From NCBI GenBank assembly GCA_958434805.1, contig CAUBDX010000008.1:14601-78600 (forward strand): a DNA stretch of 64,000 nucleotides, in the 5' to 3' direction. The translations under genes and the position numbers were made by a program. Positions 36,616 to 44,549 of the stretch are shown piece after piece. The notes below the pieces were generated by a model that made no database searches, was not told the origin of the DNA, and worked only from the letters and a program-made list of their open reading frames with translations. Each line of letters opens with the position of its first letter. The first letter of the stretch is position 1. The stretch comes from an uncultured Phocaeicola sp. GTDB taxonomy: Bacteria > Bacteroidota > Bacteroidia > Bacteroidales > Bacteroidaceae.

Positions 36616-36990
36616 CTAAATAAGCAGCAAACAGTAAAGCAGACAGACGCTTGAGGTGTTGCTGAATAAAGGTTGGACTGTAACCCTATGCAAGCGAATC
36701 GTTTTCGTACACAAGCATAGAGGAGTCAGAAAACAAAGAAAACTTAAGGATAACTTCACTAACAAACGGAATGCGGAAGAAGGAGTCCGATAAACAGGAT
36801 CAGACCAGGACAGATTTTCCTGATTACCTTCTGCAAACGATTCGGGAGCAGACAAAGAGTACACCGGCTGAATATTCTCTTTCAAATGCCCCACCATCTC
36901 ATAACCATAAGCATCAAACTGTATGAGTACAAGCATAACCATACAGATGATACGAAAAAGAAAAGTTCTTTGCTGCTTATGAGATAACAT
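36616..36990 (-). CDS. Small membrane or exported protein at the head of the efflux operon, unknown function
   Basis: 124 aa from the ATG at 36990 (the frame is open back to a TTG at 37005). An N-terminal hydrophobic stretch (FLFRIICMVMLVLIQF) could be a signal or anchor, and a second lies near the C-terminus (LLVKLSLSFLCFLTPLCLC). Several cysteines sit in the second half. I recognise no family. It has a -7 element upstream and lies 103 bp before the adaptor gene, so it may be co-transcribed with the pump. A pump-associated accessory role is only a guess. Confidence 0.55.
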   Translation of the reverse strand: MLSHKQQRTFLFRIICMVMLVLIQFDAYGYEMVGHLKENIQPVYSLSAPESFAEGNQENLSWSDPVYRTPSSAFRLLVKLSLSFLCFLTPLCLCTKTIRLHRVTVQPLFSNTSSVCLLYCLLLI

Positions 36991-37020
36991 TTTGTGTTCT
37001 TTCAATTTTATTTATAGTTA

Positions 37021-37028
37021 CAAAATTA
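37021..37028 (-). promoter_or_regulatory. -7 element of the efflux operon
   Basis: On the minus strand this reads TAATTTTG (TAnnTTTG), 31 bp from the ATG at 36990. No clear -33 box. Confidence 0.4.
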
Positions 37029-37149
37029 GTACCAATCAAATAAAATATAAAAAAGACTTCCACTATTTAGGCTGTTTTAACAAATTGTTTCTTATTCTTG
37101 GGGAATTTTTAGTAAAATGACAACTAACCAAGCAATAAACACCTTTTTA

Positions 37150-37181
37150 TTTGGATATATCAAAAAGACATCGTACTTTTG
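37150..37181 (+). promoter_or_regulatory. Bacteroidota promoter of the trp leader
   Basis: TTTG at 37150-37153, 20 nt, then TACTTTTG at 37174-37181. Full consensus. Transcription would start about 20 nt before the leader peptide ATG. Confidence 0.8.
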
Positions 37182-37206
37182 CCTCAAACAGAAATTAGAT
37201 ATAAAA

Positions 37207-37269
37207 ATGAAACAATCAATGGTAAATACATTCTTCTGGTGGCGCCTCTTACAACTTCATAAGTCGTAG
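37207..37269 (+). CDS. trpL: trp operon leader peptide with tandem Trp codons
   Basis: A 20-codon ORF, MKQSMVNTFFWWRLLQLHKS, with two adjacent TGG codons at 37237-37242. It lies between a full-consensus promoter and an intrinsic terminator, directly before trpB, which is the textbook layout of ribosome-mediated attenuation. A hairpin begins just after the Trp codons (CCTCTTACaACTT against AAGTcGTAGGGG), so a stalled ribosome would change folding there. When charged Trp-tRNA is plentiful the ribosome finishes and the terminator forms; when scarce, transcription continues. The mechanism is inferred from the layout. Confidence 0.85.
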   Translation: MKQSMVNTFFWWRLLQLHKS

Positions 37270-37316
37270 GGGAAATCAGTCGTGTGTATATACCATAGCA
37301 ATATCCAAGATATAAC

Positions 37317-37356
37317 AAAACGGGCTGTCGTACTTTACGGCAGCCCGTTTTGTTTT
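37317..37356 (+). terminator. Attenuator terminator of the trp leader
   Basis: CGGGCTGTCG at 37321-37330 pairs with CGGCAGCCCG at 37338-37347 across a 7-nt loop, followed by TTTTGTTTTT. It lies 50 bp after the leader peptide stop and 50 bp before trpB. Confidence 0.88.
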
Positions 37357-37406
37357 TATCCACTTTTTTCCAATCATAAAAATAACTCAAAAAAACAAAT
37401 ACAACG

Positions 37407-38582
37407 ATGAAAACTTACCAAGTAAATCAAGAAGGCTTTTATGGAGAATTTGGAGGAGCATACGTACCCGAAATCCTCCAACAATGTGTAAATGAATTAA
37501 AAGAAACCTATTTACAGGTTTTAGAAAGCAGCGATTTCAAGGAGGAGTTTGACCAGCTTCTGCGCGACTACGTTGGCCGTCCCTCCCCGTTGTTTCTGGC
37601 TAAACGATTGTCAAAACAATACGGATGCACCATTTATCTGAAACGAGAAGACTTAAACCATACCGGAGCTCATAAAATCAACAATGCCATCGGACAAATC
37701 TTGCTTGCCAAACGTATGGGGAAAAAACGGATTATCGCTGAAACCGGTGCCGGACAACACGGGGTAGCAACAGCCACTGTCTGTGCCTTGATGGGAATGG
37801 AATGCGTGGTTTACATGGGTAAAACCGATGTGGAACGCCAACACGTCAACGTGGAGCGCATGAAGATGTTGGGTGCTACCGTGAAACCTGTCACCTCGGG
37901 CAGCATGACACTGAAAGATGCTACCGACGAAGCTATCCGTGACTGGTGTACTCACCCCAAAGACACCTATTACATCATCGGCTCTACCGTAGGTCCTCAT
38001 CCTTATCCGGACATGGTTGCACGTCTCCAGTCGGTTATCAGTGAAGAAATAAAGAAACAACTTGCCTCACACACCGGACGCGAGTACCCCGATTACCTGA
38101 TAGCCTGCGTGGGAGGGGGAAGCAATGCAGCAGGAACCATTTATCATTACCTTGACGATGAACGAGTAAAAATAGTATTGGCTGAGGCTGGAGGAAAGGG
38201 AATTGACACCCTTATGTCGGCAGCTACTATCCAATTGGGACGATTAGGAATCATACACGGCTCGCGTACGCTGGTGATGCAGGATAAAGACGGGCACATT
38301 ATCGAACCGTATTCCATTTCTGCCGGACTGGATTATCCGGGTATCGGACCGATGCATGCCAATCTTGCCAAACAGCAGCGCGCCACCGTGCTGGCTGTGA
38401 ATGACGATGAAGCCATACGGGCCGCTTTCGAACTCACCCGTCTGGAAGGAATCATACCTGCACTGGAATCGGCTCATGCCTTGGGAACCCTCAGCAAAAT
38501 TAATTTCTGCCCCGACGATATAGTAGTGCTTACTGTTTCCGGACGAGGAGATAAAGACTTGACCACTTACTTGAATTACTAA
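37407..38582 (+). CDS. trpB: Tryptophan synthase beta chain
   Basis: 391 aa, a complete TrpB. PLP lysine Lys90 is in HTGAHKINNA, catalytic Glu112 in AETGAGQHGVATA, and the PLP phosphate loop is GGGSNAAG. It condenses indole with serine to give tryptophan; normally the indole is channelled from TrpA. Here it is the first gene after a Trp-sensing attenuator, but the gene that follows is trpG, and no trpA, C, D, E or F lies nearby. It can therefore work, at least from this locus, on free indole. Confidence 0.97.
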   Translation: MKTYQVNQEGFYGEFGGAYVPEILQQCVNELKETYLQVLESSDFKEEFDQLLRDYVGRPSPLFLAKRLSKQYGCTIYLKREDLNHTGAHKINNAIGQILLAKRMGKKRIIAETGAGQHGVATATVCALMGMECVVYMGKTDVERQHVNVERMKMLGATVKPVTSGSMTLKDATDEAIRDWCTHPKDTYYIIGSTVGPHPYPDMVARLQSVISEEIKKQLASHTGREYPDYLIACVGGGSNAAGTIYHYLDDERVKIVLAEAGGKGIDTLMSAATIQLGRLGIIHGSRTLVMQDKDGHIIEPYSISAGLDYPGIGPMHANLAKQQRATVLAVNDDEAIRAAFELTRLEGIIPALESAHALGTLSKINFCPDDIVVLTVSGRGDKDLTTYLNY

Positions 38583-38605
38583 CCCGCAAAGGTGCATAAG
38601 AAGTA

Positions 38606-38646
38606 ATCTGAATCCCTTCTTATTACCAGTCGCTTTTCATTCAGAT
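38606..38646. other. Inverted repeat in the trpB-trpG spacer
   Basis: ATCTGAAT at 38606-38613 and ATTCAGAT at 38639-38646 form a perfect 8-bp inverted repeat in the 211-bp spacer where trpE would be expected. No T-run follows, so its role is unclear. I see no remnant of trpE coding sequence. Confidence 0.35.
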
Positions 38647-38793
38647 AAGCCCTTATACGACAATAAACGAATTGTACTCACGACGTTTTATCAATGTCAT
38701 ATCACGCAATTATGCTGAAAATAGAATAACTTAGCAGCCCGATAATGCATAACAAGAATAACTATTCTACTTAAGAAACCAAAAGAGCAAAGC

Positions 38794-39363
38794 ATGAAAA
38801 TCGTTATTATTGATAATTATGACTCATTTACATATAATTTGAGCCACCTCGTAAAAGAAGCCGGAGCAGAAGTAACCGTACTCCGCAACGACCAGTTTCA
38901 TATGGAAGAGCTGGAACAGTTTGACAAGATTCTGCTTTCCCCCGGACCGGGAGTTCCCCAAGAAGCCGGACTGTTGCCCGATGTCATCCGGAACTACGCC
39001 GGACGAAAGCCAATTTTAGGTGTTTGTTTAGGAGAACAAGCCATCGGGGAAGCATTCGGAGGAAAGCTCATCAACCTCAGTGAAGTGTATCACGGTATCC
39101 AAAGTCCGGTAAAAATTGTTGCAGATGATTATCTTTTCCATGGATTACCCGAAGAGGTACTTGTGGGCCGTTATCATTCATGGGTGGTCGATACCGACGG
39201 ATTTCCCGAATGTCTGGAAATAACAGCTGTAAGCCAAGAAGGATACATCATGGCTATCCGTCATAAAACCATGGATGTACACGGTATTCAGTTTCACCCT
39301 GAATCAGTGCTTACTCCCGATGGGAAGCAAATGATTCGGAACTGGCTGAGTCATCATCCATAG
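38794..39363 (+). CDS. trpG: Anthranilate/aminodeoxychorismate synthase glutamine amidotransferase component
   Basis: 189 aa class I glutamine amidotransferase. It opens with MKIVIIDNYDSFTYNL, and the triad is Cys78 (GVCLG), His168 and Glu170 (FHPES). Residue 81 is Glu in GVCLGEQ, where many relatives have His or Gln. It supplies ammonia from glutamine to a chorismate-binding partner: TrpE for anthranilate or PabB for aminodeoxychorismate. No TrpE is adjacent, so its retained role may be folate synthesis with PabB (inference). It lies 211 bp after trpB, so it may have its own promoter. Confidence 0.92.
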   Translation: MKIVIIDNYDSFTYNLSHLVKEAGAEVTVLRNDQFHMEELEQFDKILLSPGPGVPQEAGLLPDVIRNYAGRKPILGVCLGEQAIGEAFGGKLINLSEVYHGIQSPVKIVADDYLFHGLPEEVLVGRYHSWVVDTDGFPECLEITAVSQEGYIMAIRHKTMDVHGIQFHPESVLTPDGKQMIRNWLSHHP

Positions 39364-39476
39364 CATACAATAACTTCATCATGTAACAAGAGAGAAAAAC
39401 AAGCTTAGCCGGAAAGTTGCAAACCATCACTCTATCCGGCTTCTGCTTCTTATTTTTATAGCTCAGCAAAAAGGCA

Positions 39477-40040
39477 ATGCAAAAAGACAAACCATATTTA
39501 GAAACCAAACGGCTCATCCTCCGCCCCTGGCAAGATACAGATGCAGCATCGCTTTACAAATATGCTCAAGACCCCAGCATTGGAACACCAGCAGGATGGC
39601 CTCCTCACACCTCCATAGAAAACAGTTTAACGATTATCCACACCGTATTTGCTGCCCCCGAGGTCTATGCAGTAGTGCTAAAGGAAACCTGTGAGCCTAT
39701 AGGAGGCATCGGCTTTACATTCAACGAACCCCAGCAAAACAACCCTCTAAAGTATCATGAAGCAGAAATAGGATATTGGATAGGAAAACCTTACTGGGGA
39801 TAAGGACTGATACCTGAAGCCGTATGCTGCTTATTAAAACGGGGATTTACAGAGCTGAAACTTGAAGCCATCTGGTGTGGATATTATGAAGGAAACAGCC
39901 AGTCACGCAGGGTCATGGAAAAGTGCGGCTTTAGCTATCATCACACCACATATAACCAACAATCGCTTTTAGGCGATACACGAACCGAGCATTTTACCCG
40001 AATCACAGCCACCGAATATCTAAAGAAACAAAAACGATAG
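39477..40040 (+). pseudogene. GNAT N-acetyltransferase disrupted by an in-frame stop
   Basis: The frame encodes a ribosomal-protein-type GNAT acetyltransferase of ~187 residues ([43 protein letters not shown]). A TAA at 39801-39803 interrupts it. The same frame continues after the stop with the rest of the domain (GLIPEAVCCLLKRGF, LKLEAIWCGYYEGNSQSRRVMEKCGFSY) to a TAG at 40040. The usual motif here is YWGQGLIPEA, so a single CAA-to-TAA change explains the break. The truncated 108-aa product lacks most of the acetyl-CoA site and is probably inactive. Confidence 0.88.
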
Positions 40041-40125
40041 ATTAAAAACAACTCCCCAAGACAAGGCATATAAAACATTTTGCTATTTTATTACCGTATT
40101 TCTTTCAGATTCCAACATTTACTAC

Positions 40126-40133
40126 TATCTTTG
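40126..40133 (+). promoter_or_regulatory. -7 element of the asparaginase gene
   Basis: TATCTTTG fits TAnnTTTG, 24 bp before the ATG. A weak TTTC at 40103-40106 lies at about the -33 distance. Confidence 0.5.
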
Positions 40134-40157
40134 TGAAAAAATTAAGCCAAGAAAATT

Positions 40158-41207
40158 ATGATTAGACCTGATTATCCTTCCGTCTTGCTAATTTATACCG
40201 GAGGAACAATCGGGATGATAGAAAATCCCGAAACCGGAGCATTGGAAGCTTTCAATTTCGACCAACTTCAAGAAAATGTTCCAGAACTGAAACGCTTCAA
40301 CTGCCGCATATCTTCCTATCAGTTCAACCCTCCTATTGACTCTTCAGATATGGAGCCGGCTCTTTGGGCAAAACTTGTAAAGATAATCCATTATAATTAT
40401 GATAATTTTGACGGATTTGTCATCCTTCACGGAACCGATACCATGGCTTATACGGCATCTGCTCTCAGCTTCATGCTGGAAAACCTGAGCAAACCCGTTA
40501 TTCTTACTGGAAGCCAGCTTCCCATAGGCATGTTGCGCACTGACGGAAAAGAAAACCTAATCACCGCCATCGAAATAGCGGCAGCACGGAACCCCGACGG
40601 TACAGCCGTAGTTCCAGAAGTGTGTATTTTCTTCGAAAACCACCTCTTACGAGGAAACCGTACCACGAAAATCAATGCCGAAAACTTCAATGCGTTCCGC
40701 TCTTACAATTATCCGGCCTTAGCCACTACCGGTATTCACATCAAATATGAATACGACCGTATACGCAAGGTTGACCCGTCAATTCCCATGCACCCACATT
40801 ACGTGTTCGACACAAACGTAATTATTCTTACACTATTCCCCGGAATACAGGAAAATATCGTGCGCATGGTGTTGAATACTAAAGAGCTGAAAGCCGTCGT
40901 CTTGAAAACTTACGGATCAGGAAATGCCCCGCAAAAGCCATGGTTCATCCAGCTGTTAAAAGAAGCTACCCAAAGAGGGGTAGTCATTGTGAATATCTCG
41001 CAATGTCAAACCGGCATGGTGGAAATGGCACGGTACGAAACCGGACTTCATCTGCTTGACGCAGGTGTTATCAGCGGATACGATGCCACTGTAGAAAGCG
41101 TACTTACCAAACTGATGTTCTTGCTCGGACACAACATGAGCCCAGAAGAAATCAGAAAAGAAATGAGCCGCCCGCTGGCAGGAGAGTTCACACGCCCCGA
41201 ACTGTAA
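40158..41207 (+). CDS. ansA: Type I (cytoplasmic) L-asparaginase
   Basis: 349 aa. The two catalytic Thr motifs are YTGGTIGM (Thr14) and HGTDTMAYTASAL; the remaining body (LTGSQLPIGMLRTDGKENLITAIEIA) is typical. No signal peptide is present, in keeping with the cytoplasmic type I enzyme. It hydrolyses asparagine to aspartate and ammonia. It has its own promoter and the two-component genes follow 157 bp later with theirs. Confidence 0.93.
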   Translation: MIRPDYPSVLLIYTGGTIGMIENPETGALEAFNFDQLQENVPELKRFNCRISSYQFNPPIDSSDMEPALWAKLVKIIHYNYDNFDGFVILHGTDTMAYTASALSFMLENLSKPVILTGSQLPIGMLRTDGKENLITAIEIAAARNPDGTAVVPEVCIFFENHLLRGNRTTKINAENFNAFRSYNYPALATTGIHIKYEYDRIRKVDPSIPMHPHYVFDTNVIILTLFPGIQENIVRMVLNTKELKAVVLKTYGSGNAPQKPWFIQLLKEATQRGVVIVNISQCQTGMVEMARYETGLHLLDAGVISGYDATVESVLTKLMFLLGHNMSPEEIRKEMSRPLAGEFTRPEL

Positions 41208-41255
41208 CCAAATTGTAACATCTATTTCATAATCACGAAACAAAATAAGGTCACC

Positions 41256-41287
41256 TTTGCGCAAGATAACAAAAAAGCATATTTTTG
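41256..41287 (+). promoter_or_regulatory. Bacteroidota promoter of the two-component system
   Basis: TTTG at 41256-41259, 20 nt, then TATTTTTG at 41280-41287. Full consensus, with a leader of about 70 nt before the response regulator. Confidence 0.8.
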
Positions 41288-41364
41288 TAAATAAACTCAT
41301 AATTAGATAAGCTCTGATTCTGTCGGGAGACAGGGCTATATCTATCTTAAACAAAGAAAGATAT

Positions 41365-42051
41365 ATGAACGATTTCCGCATTTTAGTTGTTGATGACGAA
41401 GAAGACCTTTGTGAAATTCTCAAGTTTAATCTTGAAATGGAAGGTTATCAGGTAGATACAGCCAACTCAGCTGAAGAAGCCTTAAAGTTGGAGCTACCCC
41501 GTTATGACTTGCTCTTGTTAGACGTGATGATGGGAGAAATATCCGGATTTAAAATGGCTCGCATGATGAAGCAAAACAAAGATACTGCCAATATTCCGAT
41601 TATCTTCATCACAGCGAAAGATACTGAAAACGATACCATCACCGGATTCAACTTAGGAGCCGATGATTACATTTCCAAACCGTTTTCGCTTCGTGAAGTT
41701 ATCCTTCGCGTAAAAGCCGTATTGCGGCGTACCGGAAGCACACAGACTGACAATGAGGAAAAACTGACATATAAAGGCTTAGTCATTGATATACCAAAGA
41801 AAAAAGTCACCATCAATGACGAAGAAATATCACTGACCAAAAAAGAATTTGAAATCCTCTTGTTTCTGCTTCAAAACCAAGGCCGTGTTTTCTCGCGTGA
41901 AGACATTCTTGCCCGCGTATGGCACGACGAGGTCTATGTTCTTGACCGCACCATTGATGTAAATATTACCCGTCTCCGCAAAAAAATAGGTGAGTACGGA
42001 CAGCGTATCGTTACCCGCCTGGGATATGGCTATTGCTTTGAGTGCGAATAA
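41365..42051 (+). CDS. OmpR/PhoB-family response regulator
   Basis: 228 aa. Receiver domain with acidic pocket (VVDDEED), phospho-acceptor Asp53 (LLLLDVMMG), Thr in FITAKD and Lys in YISKPF. A C-terminal winged helix (LTKKEFEILLFLLQNQGRVFSREDILARVW, RTIDVNITRLRKKIG) binds DNA. It pairs with the sensor kinase that starts 18 bp downstream. Regulated genes are not identifiable here. Confidence 0.95.
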   Translation: MNDFRILVVDDEEDLCEILKFNLEMEGYQVDTANSAEEALKLELPRYDLLLLDVMMGEISGFKMARMMKQNKDTANIPIIFITAKDTENDTITGFNLGADDYISKPFSLREVILRVKAVLRRTGSTQTDNEEKLTYKGLVIDIPKKKVTINDEEISLTKKEFEILLFLLQNQGRVFSREDILARVWHDEVYVLDRTIDVNITRLRKKIGEYGQRIVTRLGYGYCFECE

Positions 42052-42069
42052 ACTATATTTTCACCTACC

Positions 42070-43872
42070 ATGATTAAACCTGCATATCGCATCCTCTCGT
42101 TCAGCCAAAGGCTGTTTTTATCTGTCATTATCCTTTTCCTGGCTTTCGCAGGATGTTTTATGGCTTTCCAATACCAACGGGAAAAGGCCTATAAAAGTGA
42201 CCTGCTGAATACCCAATTACAAAACTATAACAACCAACTTTGCGACTTTATAAGCGAACAAGGCGGAGTTGACATAGAAGCCATGCAGCACTATGTCGGC
42301 ACCCATATGATACCCAACCTGCGCGTCACCCTGATCAACCCCAACGGAAAGGTGATTTATGATAACACCCAAAAAAATTTAAGCGTATTCAAAAATCACT
42401 CCTCACGCAAGGAAGTGCAAGACGCCTTGATGTACGGAAGCGGCTACTCCATCAACCGTTCTTCGGAAAGCATTGTGGGAGAAGAATATTTTTACTCAGC
42501 ACGGTACTATCCGTTACATCGGCTCATTATCCGGTCGGCACTGCCTTACAATCTCAGTCTGAGTCAGCACTTAAAGGCGGATTCAACCTACCTGTGGTTT
42601 GCTTTTGCTATCAGCCTCATCCTGGTCATCGCGTTCTACCGCTTTACGCGGAAACTTGGTAAATCAATCACGAAACTAAAGGAGTTTGCCATGAAAGCCG
42701 ACCGCAATGAGCCCATTGATGTAGAGATACTCAACACGTTCCCTAAAAATGAATTAGGAGATATTTCACAACACATCATTAAAATATACAAACGTTTACA
42801 TCGCGCAAAAGAAGCATTGTATATTGAACGTGAAAAACTGATTTCTCACCTGCAGACCGCCCATGAAGGCTTAGGGGTTTTTACGAAGGAGCGAAAGGAA
42901 ATCTTGGTAAACAATCTTTTCACACAGTATATCAATAACATATCCGACCGTAACCTCAGCTCTTCCGACTCTATTTTTACCATTCCGGAACTGAAACCCA
43001 TTACTGATTTCCTAAACCGGAATGAAGGTAATTACAGTAAAGAGGAAAAAAGGCTGTCACTGCACATTAATAAAAACGCCCGTTCTTTTACGGTGGAATG
43101 TATCATCTTTCAAGACTTGTCTTTTGAAATTTCTATAAACGACATCACACAAGAAGAAGAGCAGGCCCGACTCAAGCGTCAACTAACACAAAACATTGCT
43201 CATGAGCTGAAGACTCCGGTAAGCAGCATACAAGGCTATCTGGAAACCATCATCAGCAATCCTAATATTCCGCAGGAAAATTTACGTACGTTCCTGGAAC
43301 GAAGCTATGCGCAAAGTAACCGACTTACCCTGCTGCTGCGTGACATTTCTATGCTGACCCGCATGGATGAGGCGCCGAAAATGGTGGAAAAAGAGACGGT
43401 AGACTTAAGCCGGATTGTAGAAAATATCTTAAATGAGGTGGCTCTGGGATTGGAGGAAAAACAGATACGGGTCATCAATCTGTTGCCCAAGAATCTGATT
43501 CTTTCGGGAAACAGCTCACTGCTTTATTCCATCTTCCGCAATCTGACCGACAATGCCATTGCATATGCAGGTACAGGTATACAGATTACCATCAACTGTT
43601 TCCGTGAAGACGAGAAGTTCTATTACTTCAGTTTTTCAGACACCGGTATAGGCGTACCCGAGGAACACTTGAATCGTCTGTTCGAACGTTTCTACCGCGT
43701 TGACAAAGGGCGTTCACGTAAACTCGGAGGAACCGGACTCGGACTTGCCATCGTGAAAAACTCTGTACTCTTCCACGGGGGAACGATCTTTGCAAAAAAT
43801 GCTCCTACCGGTGGACTGGAGTTTGTCTTTACTTTGCAAAAGAATGATGCGGGAAGCTCTGCTGCTTCTTGA
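42070..43872 (+). CDS. Membrane sensor histidine kinase
   Basis: 600 aa. Two membrane segments near residues 10-30 and ~170-190 enclose a periplasmic sensor domain. A HAMP-like linker and a PAS-like region lead to the dimerisation domain with phospho-acceptor His378 (IAHELKTPVSSIQGYLETI). The ATPase domain has N (NLTDNAIAYAG), G1 (DTGIGVPEEHL), F (LFERFYRVDKGRS) and G2 (GGTGLGLAIVKN) boxes. It is cognate to the upstream regulator. The signal is unknown; the layout resembles RprX/PhoR-type kinases. Confidence 0.93.
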   Translation: MIKPAYRILSFSQRLFLSVIILFLAFAGCFMAFQYQREKAYKSDLLNTQLQNYNNQLCDFISEQGGVDIEAMQHYVGTHMIPNLRVTLINPNGKVIYDNTQKNLSVFKNHSSRKEVQDALMYGSGYSINRSSESIVGEEYFYSARYYPLHRLIIRSALPYNLSLSQHLKADSTYLWFAFAISLILVIAFYRFTRKLGKSITKLKEFAMKADRNEPIDVEILNTFPKNELGDISQHIIKIYKRLHRAKEALYIEREKLISHLQTAHEGLGVFTKERKEILVNNLFTQYINNISDRNLSSSDSIFTIPELKPITDFLNRNEGNYSKEEKRLSLHINKNARSFTVECIIFQDLSFEISINDITQEEEQARLKRQLTQNIAHELKTPVSSIQGYLETIISNPNIPQENLRTFLERSYAQSNRLTLLLRDISMLTRMDEAPKMVEKETVDLSRIVENILNEVALGLEEKQIRVINLLPKNLILSGNSSLLYSIFRNLTDNAIAYAGTGIQITINCFREDEKFYYFSFSDTGIGVPEEHLNRLFERFYRVDKGRSRKLGGTGLGLAIVKNSVLFHGGTIFAKNAPTGGLEFVFTLQKNDAGSSAAS

Positions 43873-43898
43873 TACAAATATCCGGCTGATTGATTCAA

Positions 43899-43958
43899 AT
43901 CCCCCTCCTGACCGACAGAAAGAAAAGTCTTCGCCGGGTTACGAGGGGGATTTTATTT
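43899..43958 (+). terminator. Terminator after the two-component genes
   Basis: AATCCCCCTC near 43899 pairs with GAGGGGGATT, followed by TTTATTT. It lies between converging genes. Confidence 0.7.
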
Positions 43959-43959
43959 A

Positions 43960-44376
43960 CTACTCTCCCATTACGGTAGCCACCAGTTTCCTTCCTCCCC
44001 CATCGTCACGAAACTCACAAAGATAAATGCCTTGCCATGTTCCAAGGTTCAAACGCCCTTTGGTAATCGGTATGGTAAGTGAAACACCTGTCAGTATGCT
44101 TTTGGCATGAGCCGGCATGTCATCAAGACCTTCAAGGATATGGTCATAATAAGGCTCGCCTTCTTTCACCAAACGGTTAAAAATCTTCTCCATGTCACTG
44201 CGCACATCAGGGTCAGCATTTTCATTGATGCTCAGTGCACAACTGGTATGTTTCACAAAAAGGTTCAAAAGACCCTGCTGGGGCAATGGCTGAGGCAAAT
44301 GCTGCATAATTTCAGCGGTCACCAAGTGAAAGCCGCGCCTTTTAGGCGTCAAGGTAAATTCTGTCTGTTGAATCAT
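43960..44376 (-). CDS. YjbQ family protein (UPF0047)
   Basis: 138 aa. The family fold is recognisable from LLNLFVKHTSCALSINENADPDVRSD and the closing LGTWQGIYLCEFRD with conserved His, Cys and acidic residues. Members are often annotated as secondary thiamine-phosphate synthase; the physiological role is not settled. It stands alone, convergent with the sensor kinase. Confidence 0.9.
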   Translation of the reverse strand: MIQQTEFTLTPKRRGFHLVTAEIMQHLPQPLPQQGLLNLFVKHTSCALSINENADPDVRSDMEKIFNRLVKEGEPYYDHILEGLDDMPAHAKSILTGVSLTIPITKGRLNLGTWQGIYLCEFRDDGGGRKLVATVMGE

Positions 44377-44479
44377 AAATTACGTTGTCTAACATGAATT
44401 AATAAAAACTATAAAATTACAGAGTTTTATGATATAACCTATCATTTTTATCTGAAAACCTTCATAGTTCAGAATGCAA

Positions 44480-44511
44480 ATTGAATTAGTTCTCATTTTT
44501 TCATACTTTTG
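44480..44511 (+). promoter_or_regulatory. Promoter of the Sel1-repeat gene
   Basis: TACTTTTG at 44504-44511 matches the -7 box; ATTG at 44480-44483, 20 nt upstream, is one base from the -33 consensus. Confidence 0.6.
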
Positions 44512-44549
44512 CATCCAAGAATCATTATACCCCTTTAAAGAACATATCC

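Noticed and set aside
37207..37406. trp leader as a protein-binding (TRAP) or T-box control region
   Set aside because: A short ORF with adjacent Trp codons followed by a terminator fits ribosome-mediated attenuation; no T-box sequence or GAG/UAG triplet array was found.
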